Shown in pieces: positions 26,074-35,684 of a stretch of 64,000 nucleotides of DNA. The position numbers and the translations under genes are program-made. The first letter of the stretch is position 1, and every line of letters starts with the position of its first letter. A model generated the notes under the pieces. That model searched no databases and was not told the DNA's origin. It worked only from the letters and a program-made list of their open reading frames with translations. Source of the DNA: Aquibaculum sediminis (GTDB lineage Bacteria > Pseudomonadota > Alphaproteobacteria > Kiloniellales > DSM-21159); the NCBI RefSeq assembly GCF_040712085.1, contig NZ_JBFCVK010000010.1:62001-126000 (forward strand), written 5' to 3'.

Positions 26074-27723
26074 TCACGCGGCGCGGAAGTTGGCGAAGTC
26101 CCAGTGTTTGCCGGGGGCGGCGTCGAAGAGGGATTGGGTGTAGGGGTGCTGGGGGTTGGCGAAGAGGCCGGCGGTGGGGCCGTGCTCGACCACCTCGCCG
26201 CGGTGCATCACCGCCACCCGGTCGCAGATCTGGGCGGCCACGCGCAGGTCGTGGGTGATGAAGAGCACGGCAAGATCGAAGCGCTTGCGCACGTCGTCCA
26301 GCAGCTTGAGCACCTGGGCCTGCACCGAAACGTCCAGGGCGGAGACCGCCTCGTCGGCGATGAGCACCTCCGGCTCCATGGCCAGCGCCCGGGCGATGGC
26401 CACGCGCTGGCGCTGCCCGCCGGAGAACTGGTGCGGGAAGCGGTCCACCGCCGCCGGGTCGAGGCCGACCAGCCCCATGAGCTCGCGCGCCCGGGCCCAG
26501 GCCTCCTTGCTTGACAGGCCGAAGTTCATCGGCCCCTCGACGATGGACTGCCCCACCGTGCGGCGCGGGTTGAGGGAGCGGTAAGGGTCCTGGAAGACGA
26601 TCTGGATGCGCCGGCGGTGCGGGCGGAGCTGCCGGGCCGAAAGCTGGCCGATCTCGTCCCGATCGATGAAGATCTCCCCGGCCGAGGGGTCGATGAGGCG
26701 CACGATGCAGCGCGCCACCGTGGACTTGCCGGAACCGGACTCGCCGACGATGCCCAGGGTCTCGCCCCGGCGCACCTCGATGTCCACGTCCCGGGCCGCG
26801 CGCACCTCGCGCGCCTTCTGCAGGATGCCGCCACCGCCGTAGATCTTGGCCAGTCCGCGGGTCGAGAGAACCACCGGCTGCTCCGATAAGGGCCTGCCCG
26901 CCGGTGGGCGTATGGAGGGGACCGAGGAGATCAGCATGCGGGTGTAGTCGTGCTGCGGCCGACTGAGCAGCTCGCGGGTCGGCCCCTGCTCGACGATCTT
27001 GCCCTTCTCCATGACGATCACCCGGTCGGCGATCTCGGCCACCACGCCGAAATCGTGGGTGATGAAGAGCACGCCGGTGTCATGCTCGGCCTGGATCTGC
27101 TTGATGAGCCGCAGGATCTGCGCCTGGGTGGTGACGTCGAGCGCCGTGGTGGGCTCGTCGGCGATCAGCAGCGCCGGCTCCAGCGCCAGGGCGGCGGCGA
27201 TCATGATGCGCTGGCGCTGGCCGCCGGAGAGCTGGTGCGGGTAGGACTTGCGCAGGCGCTCCGGCTCCGGCAGGCGCACCGCGTCCATGACCTCCAGCAC
27301 CCGGGCCAGGCGCTGGCGCGGGCCCATGTCGGTGTGGATCTGCAACACCTCCTCGATCTGCTCGCCGCAGGGCATGACCGGGTTGAGCGCGGTCATGGGC
27401 TCCTGGAAGATCATCGACATCTTGGCCCCGCGCAGGCGGCGAAGCGCGGCCGGGCTCTTGTGCAGGATGTCCTCGCCCTGCAACAGGATTTCGCCGGCGG
27501 TGGGCGTGAGCTGCTTGCGCGGCAGCAGGCCCATGACGGTGTGGGCGGTGACCGACTTGCCGGAGCCGGACTCGCCCACCACGCAGAGGATCTCGTTGCG
27601 GCCCACGGTGAGCGTCACGTCCTCCACCGCATTGACGCGGTCGCCGGTGGCGGGCAGACGCACGGTGAGGCCGCGCACTTCGAGCACCGGGCGGCTGCGG
27701 TCCTTGCTGTCGCTCATGCTCAC
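26074..27723 (-). CDS. Oligopeptide-type ABC transporter, fused dual ATPase
   Basis: 549 residues containing two complete ABC ATPase domains. Domain 1 (about 10-260) has GESGSGKSVT and LSGGQRQR; domain 2 (about 285-545) has GESGSGKSTV and FSGGQRQR. Each has the C-terminal extension typical of OppD/DppF. Fusions like this occur in GsiA-type transporters. It would energise the two permeases just upstream in the operon; the start overlaps the DppC-like stop by four bases. Confidence 0.9.
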   Translation of the reverse strand: MSMSDSKDRSRPVLEVRGLTVRLPATGDRVNAVEDVTLTVGRNEILCVVGESGSGKSVTAHTVMGLLPRKQLTPTAGEILLQGEDILHKSPAALRRLRGAKMSMIFQEPMTALNPVMPCGEQIEEVLQIHTDMGPRQRLARVLEVMDAVRLPEPERLRKSYPHQLSGGQRQRIMIAAALALEPALLIADEPTTALDVTTQAQILRLIKQIQAEHDTGVLFITHDFGVVAEIADRVIVMEKGKIVEQGPTRELLSRPQHDYTRMLISSVPSIRPPAGRPLSEQPVVLSTRGLAKIYGGGGILQKAREVRAARDVDIEVRRGETLGIVGESGSGKSTVARCIVRLIDPSAGEIFIDRDEIGQLSARQLRPHRRRIQIVFQDPYRSLNPRRTVGQSIVEGPMNFGLSSKEAWARARELMGLVGLDPAAVDRFPHQFSGGQRQRVAIARALAMEPEVLIADEAVSALDVSVQAQVLKLLDDVRKRFDLAVLFITHDLRVAAQICDRVAVMHRGEVVEHGPTAGLFANPQHPYTQSLFDAAPGKHWDFANFRAA

Positions 27724-28607
27724 ATCTTCCTCGCAATGCGGGGGTCCAGGGTGTCGCGCAGGCCATCGCCCAGCACGTTGACGGCCAGCACCGTGAGCGC
27801 CAGGGCCAGGCCGGGGAAGAAGATGATCCAGGGCGAGATCTGGAAGTAGGTGCGGCCCTCACTCATGATGTTGCCCCACGAGGGGATCTCCGGCGGCGTG
27901 CCGACGCCGATGAAGGAGAGGATGGCCTCCGTCAGCATGGCCGAGCCGCAGACATAGGTCGCCTGCACGATCAGCGGCGGGATGGTGTTGGGCAGCACAT
28001 GGCGGATCAGGATGCGCGGCAGGCGCGTGCCCGCGGCCACCGCCGCCTCGACATAGGGCTCCTCGCGCACCGAGAGCACGATGGAGCGCACCAGGCGCAC
28101 CACCCGCGGCACCTCCGGCACGGTGATCGCCACGATCACGGTCACCAAGCTGGCGCCGGAGAGCGAGACCAGGGCAATCGCGAGCAGGATGCCGGGAATG
28201 GCCATGAGCCCGTCCATCAGCCGCATGATGATGGCGTCGAGCCAGCGGATGTAGCCGCTGATCAGGCCGATCAGCAGCCCGAAGCAGATGGAAAGCACCG
28301 CGGCGGAGAGCCCGACGATGAGCGAGACCCGGGCGCCGTAGACCGTGCGGCTGAAGATGTCGCGGCCGTACATGTCGGTGCCGAAAAGGTGCTCGGCCTC
28401 CGGCGGGCGCAGCCGCGCCACCGGATTGAGGCGAATCGGGTCCGCCGTGGCGATGTAGGGGGCAAGGATCGCCACCAGCGCCATGAAGACCAGCAGCAGG
28501 CCGCCGATCACCATGGTGGGGTAGCGCGCGAAGATGCGCCGCCGGAAGTCGCCGGCCCAGGAGGTCAGCTTGCCGCCCGGCGCGTCGCGATCGAACAGAA
28601 CACTCAA
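27720..28607 (-). CDS. Oligopeptide-type ABC transporter permease, DppC/GsiD type
   Basis: 295 residues from TTG 28607, which overlaps the stop of the preceding permease gene (TTGA); no better start exists in the frame near the homology start. An N-terminal membrane helix, the periplasmic segment LFGTDMYGRDIFSR and the EAA loop EPYVEAAVAAGTRLPRILIR are diagnostic of DppC-like proteins. Confidence 0.88.
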   Translation of the reverse strand: MSVLFDRDAPGGKLTSWAGDFRRRIFARYPTMVIGGLLLVFMALVAILAPYIATADPIRLNPVARLRPPEAEHLFGTDMYGRDIFSRTVYGARVSLIVGLSAAVLSICFGLLIGLISGYIRWLDAIIMRLMDGLMAIPGILLAIALVSLSGASLVTVIVAITVPEVPRVVRLVRSIVLSVREEPYVEAAVAAGTRLPRILIRHVLPNTIPPLIVQATYVCGSAMLTEAILSFIGVGTPPEIPSWGNIMSEGRTYFQISPWIIFFPGLALALTVLAVNVLGDGLRDTLDPRIARKM

Positions 28608-29545
28608 TAGCGAATCCTCGGATCGAGCAGGGTGTAGATGATGTCGACCAGCAGGTTGATCAGGATGTAGACCAAGCTGAACAGCAGGATCAGCGCCTGA
28701 ATGATCGGGTAGTCGCGCTTGAGGATGGCATCGACCACGAGGCGCCCGAGACCGGGGATGTTGTAGACCGTCTCGGTGATCACCACGCCGCCGATCAGCA
28801 GCGCCACGCCGATGCCGATCACGGTGACGATGGGCACCGCCGCGTTGCGCAGGGCGTGTCGGAACAGCACCTTGCGCTCCGTCTGCCCCTTGGCCCGGGC
28901 GGTGCGGATGTAGTCCTCCTCCAGCACCTCGAGCACGCTGGCTCGGGTGATGCGGGCGATGAGCGCGATGTAGATGGCGCTCAACGTGATCGCCGGCAGG
29001 ATGATGTGTTGCAGGAAGCCCACCGGATCCTCGGTGGGACTTCGAAAGCCCTGCACCGGCGCCCACTGCAGTTGCAGCGCGAAGATGTAGATCAGGATGT
29101 AGCCGACCACGAAGACCGGGACCGAGAAGCCGAAGACCGCGAAGATCATCACCAGGCGGTCGATCCAGGACCCGGCCTTCCAGGCCGCCAGCACGCCCAT
29201 GGGCACGGCGAGGCTGACCGAGAGCACGATGCTGACCAAGGCCAGCAGCAGCGTCGGCTCAAGCCTTTGCCCGATCAGGCGCGAGACCGGCAGGTTGGAG
29301 AAGATCGAGATGCCGAGATCGCCGCGCAGCAGCGAGCCGAGCCAGGTGAAGAACTGGATGTGCAAGGGCTGATCGAGGCCGAGCTTCTCGCGGATGCGCT
29401 GAACATCGGCCGGACTGGCGTAGTCGCCGGCAATCACCGTGGCCGGATCGCCCGGAGAAAGGTGCAGCACGAGGAAGACGAAAAGGGCGACGATGCCCAC
29501 GACGGGCACTGCGGCCAGGATGCGTTGTACGAGGAAAGCGTACAT
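28604..29545 (-). CDS. Oligopeptide-type ABC transporter permease, DppB/GsiC type
   Basis: 313 residues with six membrane helices. The DppB N-terminus with LSPGDPATVIAG, the EAA loop DYIRTARAKGQTERKVLFRH and the C-terminal DPRIRY are typical. It pairs with the downstream permease to form the membrane channel. Confidence 0.9.
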   Translation of the reverse strand: MYAFLVQRILAAVPVVGIVALFVFLVLHLSPGDPATVIAGDYASPADVQRIREKLGLDQPLHIQFFTWLGSLLRGDLGISIFSNLPVSRLIGQRLEPTLLLALVSIVLSVSLAVPMGVLAAWKAGSWIDRLVMIFAVFGFSVPVFVVGYILIYIFALQLQWAPVQGFRSPTEDPVGFLQHIILPAITLSAIYIALIARITRASVLEVLEEDYIRTARAKGQTERKVLFRHALRNAAVPIVTVIGIGVALLIGGVVITETVYNIPGLGRLVVDAILKRDYPIIQALILLFSLVYILINLLVDIIYTLLDPRIRY

Positions 29546-29658
29546 ATGTCCCTTTCGGAAACGCTCTCAATCGGGGCTGAACAGGCGACCGCCCAGGCGA
29601 TCACCCGCAGGCGGCTCCCGGTGCCGACCGCTGCCGGCGCCGGGAGCCTTGCCCGAGG

Positions 29659-31254
29659 TTACCGCTCGACCGAGACGTTCCAGAAGAACTGGACCGGCGA
29701 TTCGATCAGGCCTGACACATAGTCGCGATAGGCCACGGGATTGAACCAGGTCCCGAAGTTGCCGTGCGTGCCGTACTCGATGGCCCGGGCCTGAACGGCG
29801 TCGGCGAGCTCGCGCTGCTTCTCCGGGTCGGTCTCCCGGGCGAAGGACCGGCGCAGATCCTCGATCTCCTCGTCCTCAGGCCAGCCAAACCAGGCCGCGT
29901 CGCCGCCGGCGCCGATGCCGGTGTGGACCACGGGGTTGGAGATGTCGCCGCCGATCCACCAGGTGTGGAAGATGTTCCAGCCGCCTTCCTCAGGCGGATC
30001 CTTCACCGCGCGCCGCGAGGTGATGGAGGCCCAGTCCATGGCCACCAGTTCCACGTTCATGCCGATGTCGCGCAGGGACTCGGCGGTCACCAGGCTGGCG
30101 GCATTGGTCACCGGGATGTCCGCCGGCTGCAGGATCACCACCGGGGTGCCGTCATAGCCGGCCTCCTCCAGCAGCGCCCGGGCCGCCTCCGGATCGTAGG
30201 TCATGCCCTCGACCCCGGCGTCGGTCTCCAGCGGTGCGCCGCAGGCATAGTAGGACATGCAGACCTGGTAGAACTCCGGATTGCCCACGGCCGCCTGCAT
30301 GTAGCGTTCCTGGTCCATGGCCTTGAGCGCGGCCTGGCGAACCTGCTGGTTGTCGAAGGGCGGGTGCAGGTGGTTCATGCGCATCATGCCCTGGTTGCCC
30401 AGGGGATCGAGCACCTCGACCACCATGCCCTCCGAGCTCTCCAGCACCGGCACGAGGTCGGCCGGCGGCTGCTCGTAGTAGTCCACCTCGCCGCTGATCA
30501 GCGCGTTCATCGCCGTCGAGGGGTCGGGGATGTAGAGCCATTCCACGCGGTCGACCTTGGCGATCTTGCCGCCGGCGGCGCCGCTGGGCGGTTCGTCGCG
30601 GGGCACGTAGTCCTCGAACTTCTCGTAGACCACCTTGCTGCCCGGCACCCATTCGTCCGGATTGAACTTGAAGGGGCCGGAACCGATGACCTCGGGCACC
30701 TGCTCGAAGGGATCGGTCTCCGCCAGGCGCTTGGGCATCATGAAGGGGACGTTGGAGCTGATCTTGCCGATGGACTCCAGCACCAGGCCATAGGGCTCCG
30801 AAAGCTGCATCGTGAAAGTCTTCTCGTCGACCGCCTCGAAGGAGTCGATCACGCCCATGAGCTGCTGGCCCATGCCGTCGCGCGCACCCCAGCGCTCCAG
30901 CGAGGCGATGCAGTCCTCGGCGGTCACCGGCTCGCCGTCGTGCCACAGCAGGCCGTCGCGCAGGGTGAAGGTCCAGGTGAGATTGTCGTCGCTCACCTCC
31001 CAGCTCTCGACCATCTGGGGCTGTACCTCCAGGTTTTCGTCGAGGGCAAAGAGGGTGTCATAGACCATGTAGGCGTGGTTGCGGGTGATGTAGGCCGTGG
31101 TCCAGATCGGGTCGATGTTCTGGAGATCGGCATGCGGAATCACCCGCAGCACCGATTGGGCTGCGGCATCGCCGCTGCCTGCAGAAAGCAGAAGGGGCGC
31201 CGCCACGATGGCGCTTGCCAAGGCGAGAGTGCCACGCCGGGTTAATTTGATCAT
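29659..31254 (-). CDS. ABC transporter substrate-binding protein, family 5 (DppA/OppA type)
   Basis: 531 residues with an export signal of Tat-like character (LTRRGTLALASA) ending near AAAQS. The SBP_bac_5 fold is shown by LTWTFTLRDGLLWHDGEPVTAEDC. It delivers peptides, glutathione or other solutes to the downstream permeases. First gene of the operon; the 421-base region before it must hold the promoter. The GntR gene upstream is on the same strand and could share control. Confidence 0.9.
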   Translation of the reverse strand: MIKLTRRGTLALASAIVAAPLLLSAGSGDAAAQSVLRVIPHADLQNIDPIWTTAYITRNHAYMVYDTLFALDENLEVQPQMVESWEVSDDNLTWTFTLRDGLLWHDGEPVTAEDCIASLERWGARDGMGQQLMGVIDSFEAVDEKTFTMQLSEPYGLVLESIGKISSNVPFMMPKRLAETDPFEQVPEVIGSGPFKFNPDEWVPGSKVVYEKFEDYVPRDEPPSGAAGGKIAKVDRVEWLYIPDPSTAMNALISGEVDYYEQPPADLVPVLESSEGMVVEVLDPLGNQGMMRMNHLHPPFDNQQVRQAALKAMDQERYMQAAVGNPEFYQVCMSYYACGAPLETDAGVEGMTYDPEAARALLEEAGYDGTPVVILQPADIPVTNAASLVTAESLRDIGMNVELVAMDWASITSRRAVKDPPEEGGWNIFHTWWIGGDISNPVVHTGIGAGGDAAWFGWPEDEEIEDLRRSFARETDPEKQRELADAVQARAIEYGTHGNFGTWFNPVAYRDYVSGLIESPVQFFWNVSVER

Positions 31255-31675
31255 TTTTTGGAAACCTCCACTGTCAGCCAGTTGTCGGGTTACGGCCCGC
31301 TCTGTGCGGACCCCCGGTTTATGATGCTGCCCTGTGCGCGGCTCTGCGCGATCTTCCTGCCGGCATTGCCGCTGACCCCCGGCCGTCGTTCCGTCGATCG
31401 TTTTGGGGGCCGATGGCCTCCCAAGCCGCTCCCCCCAGGAAACGACGCCACGTGAGTCTCGACTATTGAAAGCCGGAACCGATCGAAATGTCGATGCCTG
31501 ATATTATGGAAGGGCGAACAACTGCGCGCGGTTCTTGTGCCGTTGCGGAAGAGGAGTTTCCTATAGTTGAGTTTTCGGCAATCATAAGATGAGAAGTACG
31601 ACTGCAGCATAGCCAGAGACTGCAGTGCGGCTCGAACGGGAACTTGCGCCGATGCTCAAATCGCGAATCGGCGAC
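31255..31675. other. 421-base intergenic region before the ABC importer operon
   Basis: The region lies between the GntR regulator and the substrate-binding protein gene, both on the minus strand. It is richer in A/T in 31480-31620 than its neighbours. No convincing open frame, RNA gene or close copy of the GntR palindrome was found. It presumably carries the operon promoter, but no clear -35/-10 pair could be assigned. Confidence 0.4.
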
Positions 31676-32386
31676 TCAGTCGCTGGAACGGCTTACGTGA
31701 TCCAGCAGCCCCTGTCCGCCACGCTCGATGTCCTCGCGGATGGCCTTGCGGGCCGCTTCGGGATCGCGCTCCTCGAGCGCACGGATGACCCGCAGGTGCG
31801 GATGCGGCTCCCAGTCCGGCACGCCGGCGTCGTAGAGATGGGAGAGGATGGGCCCGCAGCGCACCCAGAGGCCCTCGACCAGTTCATGGACGATGGGCAG
31901 GCGGGCAAGCCGGCAGAGTTCCAGGTGGAACCCGGTGTTGAGGTCGACCGCGGTCGCGAAATCCGCGCGCTCGTGACAGGCGGAGATCTGGGCGTGAATC
32001 GCAGCAAGGCCCGCGATTTCGGCCGCGCTGGCCAGCCGTGCGGCCGTGGCGGCGCCGCGGCCCTCCAGGTCGACCCGGATTGCCCGGATCTCCAGCAGCT
32101 GGTCCAGGGTGAGCCGTGGCACCACCACGGTGCCGCGGCCGTCGAGGGTGAGTGCCTTTTCCGCCACAAGGCGCATCAGGGCTTCACGCATCGGCGTGGC
32201 GCTGATGCCGAAGCGCTGCGAGAGCGGGCGCAGGCGCAGCTTGGCGCCCGGGCGGAGCTGGCCGCGCATCAGCGCACTGCGCAGGGCCTGGTAGGCCTGC
32301 TCGCCCAGGCTTTCCTTCACCACCGGCTGCAGCCAATCGCCGCTGCCGTTTTCCTGCTGACCAGCGGTACTCAGCGTACTTGACAT
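31676..32386 (-). CDS. GntR-family regulator, FadR/FCD subfamily
   Basis: 236 residues. An N-terminal winged helix (about 30-95) has the helix-turn-helix LSQRFGISATPMREALMRL and wing VAEKALTLDGRGTVVVPRL. The C-terminal helical FCD domain with metal-ligand-type residues senses small carboxylic ligands. A perfect 16-bp palindrome 21 bases upstream of its start is the likely operator. It is divergent from the catabolic cluster at 32.6-43.4 kb, the probable target. Confidence 0.88.
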   Translation of the reverse strand: MSSTLSTAGQQENGSGDWLQPVVKESLGEQAYQALRSALMRGQLRPGAKLRLRPLSQRFGISATPMREALMRLVAEKALTLDGRGTVVVPRLTLDQLLEIRAIRVDLEGRGAATAARLASAAEIAGLAAIHAQISACHERADFATAVDLNTGFHLELCRLARLPIVHELVEGLWVRCGPILSHLYDAGVPDWEPHPHLRVIRALEERDPEAARKAIREDIERGGQGLLDHVSRSSD

Positions 32387-32406
32387 AACCCTGCCGGCGC
32401 TCGTTT

Positions 32407-32422
32407 ATTTGTTATAACAAAT
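32407..32422. promoter_or_regulatory. Perfect 16-bp palindromic operator, probable GntR site
   Basis: ATTTGTTATAACAAAT is a perfect palindrome in the 247-base gap between the divergent GntR and ThDP-enzyme genes. Its AT-rich TNGTNNNACNA-like half-site spacing fits GntR/FCD operators. No other copy was seen in the window. Confidence 0.65.
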
Positions 32423-32633
32423 TACACGGACAGGGCAGTTTCACCAAAGAAAATGTCGCCGGGTAAGTCTGTTGCGAAGCTTGGAGGACGCAGGATGGAG
32501 GACGCATGTTGGCCGGCCAGGGGCTGAACAGGTTGATGAGACTTCGCCGCGGCTTCCACGCTCCCTCGACACTTGCCAACGTCGGTTCCGCAGCCGGACC
32601 CTGGCAGGCCACACCACAGGAAGGACTGGCTCC

Positions 32634-34361
32634 ATGACCGCCGCAGCTCCCCGCACCAACATCACCGGCGCTCACCTGCTGGCCGCTGCCCTGCAGCGCC
32701 ACGGCGTGCGCGAGGTATTCGGGCAGAGCATTCCCTCGGCGCTCTTCCTGGCGGGACCGGACTACGGCATCCGCCAGATCGGCTACCGCACGGAGAACGC
32801 CGGGGCCGCCATGGCGGATGCCTATGCGCGCGTGTCCGGCAAGGTGGCCGTGGTGGCGGCCCAGAACGGCCCGGCGGCAACCCTGCTGGTCCCCGGACTG
32901 GGCGAGGCCTTGAAGGCCTCGATCCCGGTGGTGGCGATCGTGCAGGACGTGCACCGCAAGTTCACCGACAAGAACGCCTTCCAGGAGCTGGATCACTTCG
33001 CGCTGTTCGGCGGTGTGTCCAAGTGGGTGCGCCGGGTCTCCGACCCCGGCCGCCTGGACGACTATGTGGACATGGCCTTTGCGGCGGCTGCCTCGGGACG
33101 CTGCGGGCCAGCGGTGCTGCTGGTGCCGGTGGACGTGCTGGACGAGCACCCGCAGTTCGATCCCGACGCGCCGCGGCGCCAGGCCGCGCTGGGGCACTAC
33201 CCCTTGGACCGCAGCGTTGCCGACCCGGCCCGGGTGCAGGAGGCGGCCGCATTGCTGGCCGAGGCCAAGGCGCCCATCGTGATCGCCGGCGGCGGCATCC
33301 ATTCCTCCCAGGCCTGGGCCGAGCTGGAGGCGCTGCAGGCCCTGGGCCTGCCGGTGGCCACCACCGTCATGGGCAAGGGCGGCGTCGACGAGACCCACCC
33401 GCTCTCGGTGGGGGTGGTCGGCTACTTCATGGCGCCGCGCAGCCGAAGCTCGCATCTGCGCGAACTGGTCACCGAGGCCGACGTGGTGCTGCTGGTGGGC
33501 AACCGCACCAACCAGAACGGCACCGACAGCTGGAGTCTCTACCCCGAGGACGCGCGCTATATCCAGATCGACATCGACGGCGCGGAGATCGGGCGCAACT
33601 ACGAGGCCCTGCGCCTAGCCGGCGATGCCAAGCTGACCTTGGCGGCGCTGGTCGAGGCCCTGAAGGCACAGCAGCCGGCCGGCTTGGACGCGCGCCGCGG
33701 GGCGCTGGAGGCGCGCATCGCCGCCGGCAAGGAGGCGCACAGCCAAGAGCTGGCGGAGCTGGTGGACATGCAGGCCGCGCCGCTGCGCCCGGAGCGCCTC
33801 ATGGCCGACATCGACGCCGTGCTGACGCCGGAGATGCTGGCGATGGCCGATGCCAGCTATGCCTCGATCTGGATCGCCAACTTCCTGACCGCGCGCCGGG
33901 CCGGGCAGCGCTTCCTGACGCCACGCGGCCTGGCCGGGCTCGGCTGGGGCCTGCCCTTTGCCATCGGTGCCAAGACCGCCCGGCCCGAGGCGCCGGTGAT
34001 CTGTGTCACCGGCGACGGCGGCTTCGGCCACGTCTGGGCCGAGCTCGAGACCGCGCGGCGCATGAAGACGCCCATCGTGGTCGTGGTGCTCAACAACCAG
34101 GTCCTGGGCTACCAGAAGCACGCCGAACTCAGCCTGTTCGGCGCCCACACCGATGTGTGCCACTTCGAGGCGGTGGACCATGCGGCCATCGCCCGGGCTT
34201 GTGGGTGCGAAGGGGTGCGCGTCGACGCCCCGGACGATTTCGCCCCCGCGCTCGCCGCCGCGCTGAAGCACGACGGCGTGACCGTCATCGACGCGATCAC
34301 CGATCCGCGCGCCTATCCGCCCATCACCAGCTTCATGGGCAAGGACGCGTTGGAGGCCTGA
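32634..34361 (+). CDS. Thiamine-diphosphate-dependent enzyme, acetolactate-synthase-like
   Basis: 575 residues from ATG 32634, preceded by CAGGAAGGA. Three-domain ThDP fold: the cofactor-activating Glu54 in GYRTENAGAAMADAYA, a central domain (about 195-330) and the ThDP-binding motif starting GDGGFG and ending LNN (about 460-487). The family includes acetolactate synthase, benzoylformate decarboxylase, sulfoacetaldehyde acetyltransferase and cyclohexanedione hydrolase. No regulatory small subunit is adjacent, so a catabolic carboligase, lyase or hydrolase is more likely than isoleucine/valine synthesis. Confidence 0.85.
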   Translation: MTAAAPRTNITGAHLLAAALQRHGVREVFGQSIPSALFLAGPDYGIRQIGYRTENAGAAMADAYARVSGKVAVVAAQNGPAATLLVPGLGEALKASIPVVAIVQDVHRKFTDKNAFQELDHFALFGGVSKWVRRVSDPGRLDDYVDMAFAAAASGRCGPAVLLVPVDVLDEHPQFDPDAPRRQAALGHYPLDRSVADPARVQEAAALLAEAKAPIVIAGGGIHSSQAWAELEALQALGLPVATTVMGKGGVDETHPLSVGVVGYFMAPRSRSSHLRELVTEADVVLLVGNRTNQNGTDSWSLYPEDARYIQIDIDGAEIGRNYEALRLAGDAKLTLAALVEALKAQQPAGLDARRGALEARIAAGKEAHSQELAELVDMQAAPLRPERLMADIDAVLTPEMLAMADASYASIWIANFLTARRAGQRFLTPRGLAGLGWGLPFAIGAKTARPEAPVICVTGDGGFGHVWAELETARRMKTPIVVVVLNNQVLGYQKHAELSLFGAHTDVCHFEAVDHAAIARACGCEGVRVDAPDDFAPALAAALKHDGVTVIDAITDPRAYPPITSFMGKDALEA

Positions 34362-34407
34362 GACCAACACAAGATCAACAAGCAACAAACCCACAGCGGA
34401 GGAAGAC

Positions 34408-35613
34408 ATGTCCTTTAAGAAGCTTTTGACGGCGACCGCAGCGGCCACCGCGCTGCTCGCGGCCGGCAACGCCGCGGCCGAAGTGAAGTTCGGCGCGCTC
34501 TATCCCTTCAGTGGCGATCTCGCGCTGCTGGGCGAGGAAAGCTACCGCGGACTCGAGATCGCGGTGCAGGAGATCAATGCCGACGGCGGCGTGCAGGGCG
34601 AAGAGGTGGTGCTGGAACGCGGCGATGCCGTCGACAACAACCAGGCCATCGGCGAGGCCCGGCGCCTGATCTCGCGCGAGAGCGTGGCAGGCATCTTCGG
34701 CACCTACGCCTCCTCGCGCTCGATCGCTGCCAGCCAGGTGGCGGAGCTCTCCGGCATTCCCTACTTCGAACTGGGCGGAGTGGCCGACGAGATCACCGGG
34801 CGCGGCCTGGAGTGGCTCTGGCGCACCAACCCGACCGCCGAGGACATGGGCAAGCTGATCGTCGAGATGGTGGTCGAGGCCGTCGCCCCGGGCATCGAAC
34901 GGGATCCCGGCGACCTGCGCATCGGCATCATCCACGAAGACAGCAGCTACGGCACCTCGGTCGCCGGCCATCAGGAGCGCTATGGCGAAGAGGCCGGCCT
35001 CAACATCGTGACGGTGCAGGCCTATCCGGCCAACACGGTCGACATGTCCTCGCTGGTGCTCGATCTCCGGGACCGCGAGGTCGACGTGGTCTTCCAGACC
35101 TCCTACCAGAACGATTCGGTGCTCTTCCTGCAGCAGGCCAACGAGGCCGACTTCCGTCCGGCTGCCATCGTCGGCGGCGGCGGGGGTTACTCGCTGCAGC
35201 CGACCGCCGATGCGGTGGGTCACGACCTGATCGAGGGCGTGCTCAACGCCGACTTTACCCAGTATCTGGTCAACACCGAGTCGACCCCGGGTCTCGAGGC
35301 CTTCGTGGACGCCTATGAGGAAGCCTATGGCGAGTTCCCGCGCTCAGGCCATTCCCTGAACAACTACGTCGGCGCCAAGGCCATCCTGCAGGCGCTGGAC
35401 GAGGCCGACGGCTTCGAGCCGGAGACCATCAAGGAGGCCCTGGCGGCCATCGACACTCCTTTCGGCGAGACCGCGGCCGGCTATGGCGTGAAGTTCGGTG
35501 AAAACAACCAGAACGAGCGGGCCTCCATGATGGGCCTACAGTGGCAGGACGGGAAGCTCGTGACCGTCTATCCCGAGGAAGCGGCCTACGCGCCGATGCG
35601 CCTCGGCGAGTGA
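34408..35613 (+). CDS. Branched-chain-type ABC transporter substrate-binding protein
   Basis: 401 residues with a Sec signal (MSFKKLLTATAAATALLAAG, cleavage near AAAEV). The type I periplasmic binding fold is shown by VKFGALYPFSGDLALLGEES and AVQEINADGGVQGEEVV. This family (LivK/amidase-sensor type) binds amino acids, amides, urea or aromatic acids. It belongs to the operon with the downstream permeases and ATPase. Confidence 0.9.
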   Translation: MSFKKLLTATAAATALLAAGNAAAEVKFGALYPFSGDLALLGEESYRGLEIAVQEINADGGVQGEEVVLERGDAVDNNQAIGEARRLISRESVAGIFGTYASSRSIAASQVAELSGIPYFELGGVADEITGRGLEWLWRTNPTAEDMGKLIVEMVVEAVAPGIERDPGDLRIGIIHEDSSYGTSVAGHQERYGEEAGLNIVTVQAYPANTVDMSSLVLDLRDREVDVVFQTSYQNDSVLFLQQANEADFRPAAIVGGGGGYSLQPTADAVGHDLIEGVLNADFTQYLVNTESTPGLEAFVDAYEEAYGEFPRSGHSLNNYVGAKAILQALDEADGFEPETIKEALAAIDTPFGETAAGYGVKFGENNQNERASMMGLQWQDGKLVTVYPEEAAYAPMRLGE

Positions 35614-35684
35614 GGCTTTGGGCCGGGGCGCTTCATCGTCCCGGCCTTCTTCTATCTCCCCACTGCACCGGCTGAGCGCGAGGC